A stretch of DNA of 64,000 bases from Papio anubis (GCF_008728515.1 NC_044986.1:67704817-67768816), one strand, 5' to 3'. Positions 21,546 through 32,575 are shown, counted from the stretch's first letter. Made by a program: numbers and translations. The notes: generated from the letters alone by a model not told the origin.

Positions 21546-22400
21546 GTGTTCCTGCAGCACCTGGTGCGAAGGAGGTGCGGTGAAGTTATTGGAAGCCTCC
21601 TGCCTCCATCTTCAGCCTGTGGCTCCTATAGGGTCGGGAAGGGGGTGGCTTTCCTGGGAGCAGGACTGGTCTTTACTAGGACTTCGTAAGTCCTTTATTC
21701 TGTCTTAAGGAATATTTGATGTTCACCTTAAGGCAAGTAGAAACAACAGTAAAACCTCGGCCAGTCCATCTCCCTCACTGGTGATGGGCCAGGTGAGCCT
21801 GGGGGCAGAGGTGTGGTACCTGGAGCTGGGGAAGATGAGGAAGGTGGGGAAAGGCTCCCGTCAGGCAGGTCACTGGGGATCAAGGGGCTTCCTGTGTCTT
21901 CCCACGGAAGCGGGCGGGAGACAAGGCAGCTTCCACTGAGTTGCCTCATTAACTTCACCACAAATAGCCCAGCAGCCTGTAACTCCCTCAGGCAGAAATC
22001 TGGGGCTGTTCAGAAACTAAATAAATAGGAGTGTGATCATTAAAAACTAGAGGTGCTGGGGGTCCCTGCCCTGGGTGGAAATCCTGTTTCCTGTTGGAAA
22101 CACCAGCCTCCTTACCATTTGGAGCCACAGGAAGGGGTTGCTCAAAGACCTCAGGGGTAAACTGTTCTGGAGGGTGCCAAGGGTCATGAAAGTCGGGCAA
22201 ACTCCCCACAGCGCCCACCCTGCCCATGGCTCGCTTCTCCACAGTGGTTCTTTTCTTCCCAGAGTTTCCAGTGACCCCAAGCTTTGCTGCTTACACTCAC
22301 TCCTGTCCTCGATCCCTTCACTCAGAATGTCTTGTGGTTTCTGATTGGCGATAGGTCCTGCTGGAAGTCTGAGGCCTCCACTCCATGATTGCATTTGCAT
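21546..22400. other. Unique DNA
   Basis: Nothing recognised. Confidence 0.5.
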
Positions 22401-22653
22401 TTATTTATTTATTTTTGCATCTCACTCTGTAACCCAGGCTGGAGTGCAGAGTCGTGATCTCGGCTCATTGCCACCTCCACCTCCTGGGTTCAGCTTCCCA
22501 AGTAGCTGGGATTACAAGGATGAGCCACCAGGCCCAACTACTTTTTGTATTTTTAGTAGAGATGGGGTTACACCATGTTGGCCAGGCTGGTCTGGAACTC
22601 CCGACCTCAGGTGATCTGTCTGCCTCAGGCCTCCCAAAGTGCTGGGATTACAC
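22401..22653 (-). mobile_element. AluS, truncated at its 5' end
   Basis: Antisense Alu with an (ATTT)n tail, an internal deletion near 22484 and loss of the last 20 or so bases of the left monomer, ending GCTGGGATTACA. Confidence 0.93.
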
Positions 22654-22699
22654 ACCTGGACAGCATTTTCACTCTCTTGTACATATCCTCAGAAGATTA

Positions 22700-22865
22700 A
22701 TTATTATTACTATTTTAAGACAGGGTCTTGTTCTGTTATCCAGGCTTGAGTGCAGTGGTGCGATCATAGCTCACTGCAGCCTCAACCTCCGAGGCTCAAA
22801 TGATCTCCCACCCCACCCTCCCTAGTAGCTAGGACTACAGGAGTGCACCACCATGCCTGGCTAAT
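22700..22865 (-). mobile_element. AluJ right monomer or FRAM
   Basis: Antisense single monomer, from AGACAGGGTCTTGTTCTGTT to CCATGCCTGGCTAAT, with old-Alu words (GATCATAGCTCACTGCAGCC). Confidence 0.9.
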
Positions 22866-23424
22866 CCCTAGAGGCTTTAGATGAGGGAGTTTAGGCTTCT
22901 GCCTGCTCAGACTTAGAAATGGAGGCCTGGTAACACCCTGTTCATTCCCCTGCCCTTGAGCTGTCCTGGGACGGTGGAAGAAAGGGTGGGTTCAGGTTTG
23001 AGTGGCCTGTCCCCCAGCCACCCTAAGCCAACCTCTGCCCCACGGTGCCTGTGACCGAGGAAAGACTGACTTATCATCTCCCTCAATGTGCCAGAAAACA
23101 TCTCAGCTAGTAGCTACTTCAGTGCCCGGGGCTTACTGGCGCTGGGATGGCATTGGGGGTCGTGGATTACTGGCGCTGGGATGGCATTGGGGGTCGTGGG
23201 GTGGGTTTTAGCAGCGGCCCTGGGAAGGGGAAACGTTTTCTATAAAGGAACACCAACAAAGGTGACGCCCCGCCCCCAGGAGAACCTCGTTATGAAGAGG
23301 GGGTGCCTGAGGCGGCCGGAGGCCCTGGGCACAGGGAGAGAATGGGCCTGAGGGTGGCCATCGAGTTCGGGTGGGTGGGATGAGGGTCGCCCGTCCTGAC
23401 TGAGCAGTTAGGGGCTCCTCATGT
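22866..23424. other. Unique DNA with tandem duplication
   Basis: No gene recognised. Moderately CpG-rich from about 23255 to 23395. Holds the 34-bp duplication at 23133-23199. Confidence 0.5.
23133..23199. repeat. Perfect 34-bp tandem duplication
   Basis: The 33-base segment starting TTACTGGCGCTGGGATGG occurs at 23133-23165 and identically at 23167-23199, a 34-bp period. Identity implies a recent event or a variable-number locus. Confidence 0.98.
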
Positions 23425-23495
23425 GCGTCACTGGCAGATCACTTAACTGCTTGGGCCCTGTTTCCTCATCACTAATAGTCCCAGCCTTATGGGAG
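23425..23495 (+). repeat. MIR SINE fragment
   Basis: GGCAGATCACTTAACTGCTT, then CCTGTTTCCTCATCACTAA. Confidence 0.7.
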
Positions 23496-24984
23496 GCTGT
23501 GCGTGTCAGTCAGAAGGTCCATGCCAGGCCCTGCCCAGCGCTGAGGTTAGCTTCTGGGGCTTAGCTGCAGTGGCTCAGTCTGGAGAGCCCAGTCCTCTGT
23601 TCAGCAGTGCAAGAGCAGGGCGTCTGTGGGGGCGGGCAGCGGGCACACACCCCTGCTGGATGGGTGGGAGCCCCAGAGATTACAAGCCGAGCATATGGTG
23701 GCTGGTGCCGGAGGGCCCCTGGGTGACCCTGAAGCCCAGATTCCTCCGGTCAGCTTCACAGGGTTCCCTCCTGTTTTCCTGTTGTCTGCATGTGAGCACA
23801 CAGACATCTGGATTTGGCGGACCCTGTATATATACTAAACCACTGGGCCTGCTCTCAGGGAGCTGCTCATTCTGTGAGGGGACTGGCCCTGGGCTCATGG
23901 AGAAATAAACAGGCCCCCAAATAAGGCGAAATAAACAGGAGAGAGAAGCAGGAAAGACTGGGCTGGGGATCCAGGCAGGTGAGAGAGGGTGACATGTTAG
24001 CTGCTGTTCCTGCTGAGCCTTCCTTCCCTCCCCACCTACCCTACCTACCCTCACAGTCTCTCCGTTCTCCACCTCAGAAGCCCTGCTGCAGGAGGGAGCC
24101 CCAGAGGTTATGAGTCAGGCTTCTCATGTGCCAACCTGTGCCCCTCCCCCGTGGGCATGCTCGCTCTCCTGCCATGTGGCCTGCTGCATGTGTTTGGATG
24201 ACTTGGGCAGCTATTGGTGTCCGGCCCAAATCTGCATCCTCTGGCCCACTGGCCCAGGCCAGCCACTCACCACCAAGGATACTTCAGTTCCTCTTCTCAT
24301 GTAACCTCCAGAGCCTGATTGCCCTTCTCCAAGTAGGGGAGACCCCAGTAACCCCAAGAAGGAAGGAAGGCTCTCAGGGTGGACTAGCCATGGTGGTGAT
24401 GCCTGTGGCCTGCCTCTGATAGGCGCAGGCCATGGGCACGGGGCCAGCAGGGTGGACACGGGTGGTGAGGCCTGGAAGGTCCAAACCCCATCCCTTGCCC
24501 TGTCTTCAGACTCCAGCCTCCCAAGGGGCCCTCACGATCGTTTCCTGTTAGGGTCACGGCTGAGCAGAGGCTACCAGCAATGATTTCCTCCCGGCCCAGC
24601 AGCTGCCTGCCGCCTGCTCCTCCTCCCCTACTGTCGCTCCACTACTCAGGCTCATTTCTAAAAGACCTGAGGGGAGGATGGGGGCAGGAACAGCAGAGGC
24701 GTAGCTGATATTTCTGGCTGTCCATCTGTCTAGCCTGAGAATGCCTGTGGCTGAGAAGCCAGAAGATTCCTTTGACGACCCTTAGAAGAAGATGGGGCAG
24801 GCTTCTTGGTACCAGTCCCCAAGGGCCAAGAAGAAGACTTTAATAGGAATTCCTGCCTGAAGGGCGAGTTTAGGATGGCCTGCTGAGCTTCTTGTAATTA
24901 ACAGCCTGGGAATCCAAGATTCTGTAATTTTATTGTTGTTGTTGGACTTGATGTGTCTGAGAGTCCATCATCATGGTAGCCTAC
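23496..24984. other. Unique DNA
   Basis: No exon recognised. Includes the CArG element near 23.9 kb and an AP-1 heptamer (TGAGTCA) at about 24111-24117. Confidence 0.5.
23902..23939. promoter_or_regulatory. CArG box flanked by forkhead-like direct repeats
   Basis: CCAAATAAGG at 23917-23926 fits CC(A/T)6GG, the SRF site. Identical 12-bp words GAAATAAACAGG, each with a forkhead-like ATAAACA core, lie at 23902-23913 and 23928-23939. The surrounding text resembles the ancient repeat described at 47 and 54 kb, so part of the arrangement could be repeat-derived. Confidence 0.4.
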
Positions 24985-25135
24985 ATGTATGCCAGGAACT
25001 GGTCAGATTACTCTACTTGTATTGATCCCATTCATCTTCAAAGCCTCTTTAGGCAAGAACTAGGCCCCCATTTTACAGAGGAGAAAACTGAGGCTTAGAG
25101 AAGTCAAGCAACCAGCTGGGTTTCATATCCTGGCT
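24985..25135 (-). repeat. MIR SINE, antisense
   Basis: TGTATGCCAGGAACTGGTC, then CCCCATTTTACAGAGGAGA, then AAACTGAGGCTTAGAGAAG. Confidence 0.85.
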
Positions 25136-25243
25136 CCAGATGTCTCAAGGCTCCTGTCTTGAGACTCAGCTGTGATTCACTTTAGCTAGAGGAGAGGTTG
25201 CCTAAGCAGCCCTGAGAAGCTTGGTGGGTTGCCAGTGCCAAAG

Positions 25244-25255
25244 CCCCCCCCCCCC
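25244..25255. repeat. C12 homopolymer
   Basis: Twelve consecutive C, prone to length variation and sequencing error. Confidence 0.95.
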
Positions 25256-25639
25256 AGAGAGCCTGTAACTGAGCAGCTTCAGCAAGAGCCCTGCAGAAAC
25301 GTCTTCCAGGCACCTGGCTTGTAAAGACACATAAAGACCTCCTCAAATGCCCCATATCCCCACTGCCACGCAACCCTCTCCAGTCAGAGGACTAGCTTGT
25401 GTCCTGGGTTTGTGCTGTCTCCACGGCTCTGGTCTACTCCGGGAGTGAGCCAGAGGCCCTGGTGAACACAGGTATTATCTGAGCAGGGGGAGGCTGCAGA
25501 GAGAGGGGAAATGTGCTTATCGGGCACATCTAGCTCTGTCCCTGGGAGGATGGGCTGGACTTGAACAATAACAGTAGTAACTGGCACCACGACAGAAGGC
25601 CTGTCTTCTACTTGGCCTGGCACCTCCCCAGGAGATCTC

Positions 25640-25710
25640 TATCTTTAAATCACAGGCTGTCGGAACTGGAAAGAGCCTCCCATTACCATTGCCCAAGTGG
25701 AGGCCCAGTG
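25640..25710 (-). repeat. Ancient SINE-like fragment
   Basis: CTGTCGGAACTGGAAAGAGC resembles the 'lesion' segment that often precedes an antisense MIR core. Family uncertain. Confidence 0.4.
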
Positions 25711-26895
25711 CTTCCAAGTGCCGCCCAAGGACGCATGATCATCATGGTGCGCCTGGGCCATTAGAGTGGGTAAAGGCCAGGCTAATAGTAATAATAAACT
25801 TCTAACAATAGAGATAATAGCAGTTAGTTATCTTGTATATCACCTCCTATGTGATTCCAGCCTGGAGGGAATGTGGGGCTGGCCTAGAGTCACCGCAGGA
25901 GGAGGTGAGACTTGCCCAGCAGTCCCTGGCTGCTAATGAGATGCTCACACATGGCCTGGTGCTCAGAGAGGCTGCACAGAGGCCCAGCTTGCTGGTCAGC
26001 TTTGTGGAGGCCTGAGGCCGTTCTTCCTAGGCCAACCCCAGCCCCCTGGAGTGGAGTGGGGAGGGGACATGGGGGGGCGTGGCATTCCCTCGCAGTCTGT
26101 CTCAGGCCCTCCCTGTGACTCCCTTCCTGCGTGGCGTGCTTCGTGGCGTGCTTCGGCGTGTCCAAACCCTGTGTCTGTTACTATGACATGTGACCTCGCC
26201 CCACCTCCCCCTGGGCGAGATGATCTCCTTTGTAGGGATGAGGAAGCTGAGGCCCACAGTGCCCAAAACGACATGGCCCGAAAGTGGTAGTGCTGTGAGG
26301 TACTTTGAGGTCCCCCGAGCTAGTTCAGCAGAGAGGAAAGACCACTGAGGGAGAGGAGAGCCTGGCATGGGCTTCTTTCCAGCAGCTGAGTGGGCAGCTT
26401 CCTCTTCATCTGGGCCCTGCACCAATACAGTCAGGTCTGCCCTCCTCCCTGGGCGGGGCCTATCCACCCTCTAGAGACATCAACACAGTCTGTGGACACC
26501 AAGATTCCAGGGGGATCCACTTTGTAGCTGGAACGTGGTCACCCTACAGTTCAGGCCCTTGTATAGCCATTGTCCCTGTGAGACCCTGGCTGTCCCTGCA
26601 GAGGGTTGGCACTCTGGCATGGCAAGCCAGGAGTGCCCAGTGCCCTCTCCTGCCACATCCGTTCCTGCAGACCATTGGGTCTGGACTTTTGGTCAGTGGC
26701 CCACAGAATCTCACACACACGTGCTGGAGGTGTCTTTATGGTGCCTGGGTGAGGGAGACTAGGCCATGGTGTCACTCTTCTGTCCTGGGCTTGGCCCTGC
26801 CAGCAGCAGAGCACTGGGTGTGTCCCAGCCTTCCAGCAGGTGAGACTATGGAACACCCAATGAGGACCTCAGCCCACCCACTCAACAGTCTGGGG
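25711..26895. other. Unique DNA
   Basis: No gene. Contains a perfect 12-bp tandem duplication (CGTGGCGTGCTT) at 26130-26153 and an antisense MIR remnant near 26225-26285 (GGGATGAGGAAGCTGAGGCC). Confidence 0.5.
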
Positions 26896-27516
26896 AGCCA
26901 GGCACGGTGGCTCACGCCTGTAATCCCAGCACTTTGGGAGGCTGAAGCGGGCGGATCACCTGAGGTCAGGAGTTCAAGACCAGCCTGGGCACCATGATGA
27001 AACCCCGTCTCTATTAAAAATACAAAAATTGGCCAGGCGTTGTGGCTCAAGCCTGTAATCCCAGCACTTTGGGAGGCCAAGACGGGCAGATCACGAGGTC
27101 AGGAAATCGAGACCATCCTGGCTAACATGGTGAAACCCCGTCTCTACTAAAAAATACAAAAAAAAAAAACTAGCCAGGCGAAGTGGCGAGCACCTGTAGT
27201 CCCAGCTACTCGGGAGACTGAGGCAGGAGAATGGCGTAAACTGGGGAGGCGAAGCTTGCAGCGAGCTGAGATCCGGCCACTGCACCCCAGCCTGGGCGAC
27301 AGAGCGAGACTCTGTCTCAAAAAAAAAAAAAAAAAATTAGCCGGGCGTGGTGGCACACGCCTATAATCCCAGTTACTCCGGAGGCTGAGGCAGGAGAATT
27401 GCTTGAACCCAGGAAGCGGAGGCTGCAGTGAGCTCAGATTACACCACTGCACTCCAGCCTGGGCGAGAGAGGGAGACTCAGTCTCAGGAAAAAAAAAAAA
27501 AAAAAGAAAGAAAAAG
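26896..27516 (+). mobile_element. AluS split by an AluY
   Basis: The outer Alu's left monomer is 26896-27030 and its right monomer resumes at about 27339-27516. The outer element has a short target duplication (AGTCTGGGG) at 26887-26895 and 27517-27525. The insertion point is the A-rich linker. Confidence 0.96.
27031..27331 (+). mobile_element. AluY nested in AluS
   Basis: Complete dimeric Alu from GGCCAGGCGTTGTGG to a poly(A) tail, with Y-type words (GATCACGAGGTCAGG, ATCCTGGCTAACATGG). Short duplication AAAAATT at both ends. Confidence 0.96.
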
Positions 27517-27615
27517 AGTCTGGGGGCCGCTTTAGGGCCGAGCAGAAAGAGAGCCTGGGCTTCAGGATCAGTTTCCCCATCTGTGCAGTGGAGGCTGTCA
27601 CACCTTCCCTGAGAG

Positions 27616-27815
27616 CAGCACTGTGCAGTGGAACTTCTCGCAGGGCTGGGGACGTTTGCTGCCGGCACTGCCTAGTCTGGTAGCCACTAGCCACACATGG
27701 CTATTGAGCACTGGAAATATGGCCAGGGTGATGAAGGAACTGAACTTTTCATTTTAATTAAAGTTTAAACAGCCACATATGGCTAGTGGCCACCACGTTG
27801 GATGGCACAGCTCTG
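27616..27815. mobile_element. Non-autonomous DNA transposon (MITE), near complete
   Basis: About 200 bases starting CAGCACTGTGCAGTGG and ending GGCACAGCTCTG. Long internal inverted repeats: TAGCCACTAGCCACACATGG near 27681 pairs with CCACATATGGCTAGTGGCCA near 27772. The centre is A/T-rich (TTTAATTAAAGTTTAAAC). No clear 8-bp target duplication remains. It matches an old hAT-like mammalian MITE whose name I cannot fix by eye. Confidence 0.85.
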
Positions 27816-28045
27816 AAGGCTTCTGGGAAGATGCCATCCATCAAGTGCCCAACACCAAGGTTCTCAACCAGGGTGAGTTCCCTTCCCTATTCCCCCGGGG
27901 CCTTGGGAAGCCTTCGCCATCCCCTCCTCAGAGGCCACCCCACCTGAATGGCCAAGGTTCGAGGGACCAGGGTGGGCTGGAAGGAACATGGAGGAAAATC
28001 AGAGCCACAGCTACAGGATCACCTAAGGTCACTGGTGAATACTAC
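27816..28045. other. Unique DNA
   Basis: No feature recognised. Ends with the target site of the next Alu. Confidence 0.5.
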
Positions 28046-28327
28046 CTTTTTTTTTTTTTTTTTTTTTTTTGAGACAGAGTCTCACTCTGTCACCCAGGCT
28101 GGAGTGCAGTGGCACAATCTCGGCTCACTGCAAGCTCCGCCTCCCGGGTTCACGCCATTCTCCTGCCTCAGCCTCCTGAGTAGCTGGGACTACAGGCGCC
28201 CGCCACCACGCCTGGCTAAGTTTTTGCATTTTTTAGTAGAGACAGGATTTCACTGTGTTAGCCAGAATGGTCTCAATCTCCTGACCTTGTGATCTGCCTA
28301 CCTCGGCCTCCCAAAGTGCTGGGATTA
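28046..28327 (-). mobile_element. AluY-like Alu, 5'-truncated
   Basis: Antisense Alu with a tail of about 22 T. It stops at GCTGGGATTA, lacking the final 20-25 bases of the left monomer. A perfect 12-bp target duplication (GGTGAATACTAC) flanks it at 28034-28045 and 28328-28339, so the truncation happened at insertion. Confidence 0.96.
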
Positions 28328-28344
28328 GGTGAATACTACTTTTA

Positions 28345-28610
28345 AAATCTCTTCTGTGCCTTGTAATAATAACATTGCTTGAGTTTTAACCAAATACCAC
28401 ACACTGTGTGAAGGACCTTACGTATCAGGCTGCTTAACCCTTGGGGCTAACCATTGTTCTCCATACTTTATAATTGAGTGCACCGAGACCCAGAGAGGTG
28501 AAGCAACTTGCCCAAGGTCACACAGCTGGTGTGTGGTAGTGCCAGGATCTGCACCTGGGTGTGTCTGTCTCCAGAGACTGTGCCCTTTGTATAAGCCCAG
28601 GTCTCTCCAT
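28345..28610 (-). repeat. MIR SINE, antisense, near complete
   Basis: Starts TAATAATAACATTGCTTGAG and has the antisense core CACCGAGACCCAGAGAGGTG, AAGCAACTTGCCCAAGGTC and ACACAGCTGGTGTGTGG. Confidence 0.9.
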
Positions 28611-29188
28611 TTATTTAGCCACCACCTATTCTGCTGTATCTAGTACTGGGCCAGGCATCTTCAGGGACAGAGAATTGTGCAACACAAGGTTCCTGCTCTC
28701 TTAGAGTCCTTGGAGGAACTCCCTGCACAACACGCCCACAACAGAAATGATGTAGGGTGCCCCCAGGCCTAATCAGCGTGAGACTCTGAGCTCTGGCCTT
28801 CATAGGGTGGTGGCAGCTTCGTCCCTACATCCTGGGCCAGTGCCTGTTGGGTAAGGGTGGCCCCCCACCCCGGGGCCACTCAGACATTATGACGACACCC
28901 TAAACTTGGGTGTCAAGGTTTGGTTATAATCTCCTAAGATGACATCCAGCCCCTGGGATGTTGCCTGGCACTGCAGAAGGTTTACAGTAAATATCAGTTG
29001 GGTGAATGGCCTCTAATGTTGCAGTGAGCCAGGCAGAAGAGTCATATCCTACTTACAGAGGGCACAGATCTGGAGGAGCCTGGACACTTGCCATAAGTTT
29101 GCCCCTACTCAGGCCCCTGCTCCTTTCCGAGGCTAGCCGGGGAGCAGGTGGAAGGAAAACACTCAGCTTCCATACGTAGAGAGGCAAG
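28611..29188. other. Unique DNA with L2 end
   Basis: An L2-like 3' end (TGTTGCCTGGCACTGCAGAA, then AGTTGGGTGAATGG) lies at about 28955-29010. Otherwise nothing recognised. Confidence 0.5.
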
Positions 29189-29410
29189 TCATAAATATCA
29201 CAACCTCCAAGAGGAGAAGAGGGAGGAGGGAAGGCGGATCCTGAGAGCAAGGATGTCCGCTTCCGAGAACCCGCGATCTGCCGCCGCCGCCAGCGAGGTC
29301 CTGCGGGTCCCGGGGACACCCTGTGTGCATGTATGCATGCCTGCGTGCTCCGAGCTGGCTGGCGGTGGGGGCGTGCTGGCGTGCTTGTGTGACTGTGGGC
29401 CACCACGGCA
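29189..29410 (+). promoter_or_regulatory. Small CpG-rich cluster with TATA-like word
   Basis: A CATAAATA word at 29190-29197 precedes a CpG-rich patch (about 29255-29400, including a (CCG)n run at 29281-29290). A candidate ATG at 29253 has A at -3. The frame from it starts MSASENPRSAAAASEVLR and has no recognised domain. Too small for a standard CpG island. Possible minor promoter or chance. Confidence 0.2.
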
Positions 29411-29785
29411 CGCAGACGGTCTCCAGCTCCCGCTGGCCCTCCCCAACCCACTTCTCAGTTCTCCAGCAGCCAGATGTCTCCCAGATGTTCCTCACTTCCT
29501 GCCTGGCTCCGTGCAGTGCATGTGTGTGTTTATTTTGGACAGGCCACTAAATAATAACCATTTTAAGAAAAGCTTTTCATAACCTCGTTCCCACGAGGAG
29601 TCAGAGTTCAGGAAATAATCCCAACTCTATTCACTATTGTCCCCGGGCTCCCTTCTCTGACCTCCTCTCCCCCAACCCTGGGGACCACTTTTGAAAAGAT
29701 TTCTTTTTATCCTACATGACGTGTGCTCTCTCCATAACACTGTCTCTCTGGGAGCTGGGGCTTAGAGCCGGGAGCCCCATAGAGC
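29411..29785. other. Unique DNA
   Basis: Nothing recognised. Includes an AT-rich patch at about 29545-29585. Confidence 0.5.
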
Positions 29786-29925
29786 TCTGCCACCAGCATC
29801 ACCTGGAAGCTTGTTAGGAATTTGAGGCCTCAGCACCGTCCCAGACCACAATCAGTCTGCGTTTTGACAAGATCCCAGGGTATTTGCACCTACATTCGCA
29901 ATTACCATGAGCCCAGCTCTGTCTT
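29786..29925 (+). mobile_element. MER5-like DNA-transposon fossil
   Basis: CACCAGCATCACCTGGAAGC, TTGTTAGGAATTTGAGGCC and TTTTGACAAGATCCCAGGG follow the hAT-Charlie MER5 order. Confidence 0.8.
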
Positions 29926-31199
29926 GTTGATGGGGTAATAAGGGCCGAGTCTGGCAGGGGGGAGCCTTCTGTTAGGTCTTCCATAGCAGAATCCCGGTAG
30001 GGCCTGGTAGTACAGATTGAGAGGCCCGGAGCCCTCGGAGCTTGGGGTCTGAACTGCCCTTCTGAGTGGGCTGGCAGAGAGAGGCGGCCCAGCTAGTCTC
30101 TGATGTAGGGAGGCAAAGGGGTGGATTCATCCAGAGAATATACCACCTCATCCCTGGTAGCCAGCAGGGCGACAGACTGGGTGCCATGCCAGCCTTGCCG
30201 TGCCACGTGGCCACTAGGTTTGGGCCAGTCCTAGATCTGCTCTGTGGGCTCCTGTGAGTCCCTGCTCCATCCGCAGCTGCCCTTGGAAATGGGTCTGGCC
30301 CTCCCTGTCTATTCTGTAGGCACTCTGGGTGCCCAGGTGGGGTGCCAAAGCTGGTGTCCTCCCGTTCCTATGTGACCCGGCTTGTCATCCTGCCTCCTGT
30401 GAAAATAGAGCAAATCATGTCAGCTCTGTTGGTCTCAGGGCAGTCCCAAGGACCCCGGGGCTGCGACTGCTCCATACACCGCCAGCACCCTCCTCATGTC
30501 TGGGCTTCATGGCTCCTTCCTCTCTGTGTCTCAGTGAGGGTGTGCAGAAGGCCTGGCACACCTGACTGGAGGTGGAGGTGGGGGCGGCCCCAGAGGACTG
30601 AGGCTCAGGCTGTCCTCAGGCAGCTGGTAGCTTAGCTGGGAAATAAGACTCCCGCCTGTGGAAGCCTAAGGAGAAACCAGCCCCCAGTTCAGGAGCCCTG
30701 CAGTTGGTGAAGGCTGCCCTCAGTCAGGGAGACCTGGTAGGAAATCGTTCATCAACAAGACTGGCGTGGCCTGGGGGGCTGTATACTGTAGGCTGGGAGA
30801 GGTGTGACACTGAGGGGGCATGGAGGTCCCAGCAAGGTGGAGGACCCCAGGGGGAGAGGATCTGAGAGCTTCCTTCCAGAAGGATGGCTTTGTGGCTCTC
30901 CACGCCCAGGGGCAGGTGAGATCACGGTTGGGTGGGGGGCCAGGATGGTAGGGGAGCCCACCTGAGGGAGATAGGGCCGAATCGGGGAAGCACCTTGTGG
31001 GCTCTCTGAGCTCCCTCTCTGCACAGGGACCAAGCTGTGGGTCAGAGTCCCACATATTCAATATCCATTCACCAATAATCATTGGGGACAGCATTGGTGA
31101 GTGACTGGGTTGAGGGAAGGGAGAGAGGAAGGGAGGGACAAACTGCCAGTTGGATGGGTGGCTGGATAAGTAGATGGAAGGAAAGGAGGAAGGATCAAC
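29926..31199. other. Unique GC-rich DNA
   Basis: No exon recognised. Purine-rich GGGA/GGAT low-complexity sequence at about 31105-31195. Confidence 0.5.
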
Positions 31200-31345
31200 A
31201 ATGAATATAATCACCCCAGCGCCCCACATCTGTCAAAACCCTTTCAGAGCCAGCCACATTCTTTTGATCCCACACCCATCCTTTGAAGGAGATAAAGCTG
31301 AGACTATATCCATAGTGTCAATAAGACTTAGACCCAGGACAGAGA
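31200..31345 (-). repeat. MIR-like SINE, antisense, weak
   Basis: ATATAATCACCCCAGCGCCC through TTTGAAGGAGATAAAGCTG resembles a decayed antisense MIR. Confidence 0.45.
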
Positions 31346-31729
31346 GGGGAGCAGAGGGTGGCTGACCAGCCGGCAGGCTCCCTCTGGGGCGATCGCTTCT
31401 TTAAACACTCTGGGTTCACGGTGCTCCCTGAAGCAGGGAGGGCTTGGCACTGAGTCATTCACACTCCCTTGCCCACTCCCTGTGTGACCAGAGCCCCACC
31501 CTGCAGCCGTCCAGGACCTGTCTGATCACGCCCCTGCTACCTGGAGAATGTCAGCGCCAGGAGCTCTCTGCCTCCAGCCTTTGCCCAGATTCCAGTGCAA
31601 GCCAAATGAGGAAGTGCATGGCCCGGGTTTTTCACTGGGGCCGTGTTCAGGCCCAGCAGCATTGTCCAGGAAGCTCGGCCACTGAGCAATAATAGACCAC
31701 CAGCTTATTCACAGAGGTTCCTTGAGACA
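31346..31729. other. Unique DNA
   Basis: Nothing recognised. Confidence 0.5.
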
Positions 31730-31890
31730 ATAGGTAGTAAAGGCCTATCCCTGCCCTGAACGTGCCTACAGAGTCAGAACAGAGAGGTCACTCAGAGGTG
31801 ACAGCGTCTTGGGCTGCAGAGTGAACATCCAGAATATCAGGGAAGGCTCCCTGGAGCAGGTGCCATTGGCACTGAGTGTACAGAGAGGGC
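31730..31890 (+). repeat. Ancient interspersed repeat, family uncertain
   Basis: CCTATCCCTGCCCTGAACG, then AGTCAGAACAGAGAGGTCA, then ATCAGGGAAGGCTCCCTGGA follow the same order as the related fragments at 5.7, 47.4 and 54.2 kb. Confidence 0.5.
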
Positions 31891-32499
31891 CATGGCTATC
31901 GGGAAGGCACTGTTTCATCTACCCAGCCTTCCAGCAGTCCCCTCCACCCTTGGCCCTACCTGGCTAACGTGCAGAAAGGAGAGGTGAATCAGCAGGCCTG
32001 GCTTGTTTCTTTCTTGCCCACTGAGGCCTCGCAGTTGGACAAGCTCCCAGATGTTGCAGTCAGCTGGAGGCCTCACCTTCTGAGCTCCCAGACCTGACCC
32101 TCTGCACTTTAACCTGGCATCCTGGTCCCAGCTGAGTTGGGCTGTTTCGGGAACCTGAGTCTGGGCCTTCCTCAGCTGTGCACCCCCAGTCCCCAGGCCC
32201 CAGCATGGATGTGAGCGAGCCACAGCACCCACACTGGGACCTCTGCATGGTTGGGAGTTCTGTGCCATAGAACAAAGAGAAACCAGGCAGCAAGTTCTAT
32301 AGAAATCAGACCGGGGGCTAAAGAAAAACATGCTTCCTTATTTGCTTTGCCCTGGGATGTAGGACGCAGGTGAAGTAAGGCTCCCTAGTGATTTGGGGGT
32401 CTTACTTGTGTCCTTGAGACCTGGAAAACCCCTCTCGAGGCCACAGGGAAAAGGAGAAAGGATGGGAACACCCCATCTGCCTTTGGCAAGCTGCTGATT
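31891..32499. other. Unique DNA
   Basis: Nothing recognised. Confidence 0.5.
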
Positions 32500-32575
32500 C
32501 ACCTCCTCCTATGTGGCCTTTACTTTCCTACTCTGTATAATGGGGAGGGGTGGACTCAGTTGCCCCCTTCTCTCT
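32500..32575 (+). repeat. MIR SINE fragment
   Basis: TGTGGCCTTTACTTTCCTAC, then TCTGTATAATGGGGAGGGG. Confidence 0.65.

Noticed and set aside
26305..26997. 230-codon plus-strand open frame, the longest in the window
   Set aside because: It runs into the AluS at 26896 (its C-terminal part is Alu translation) and shows no domain.
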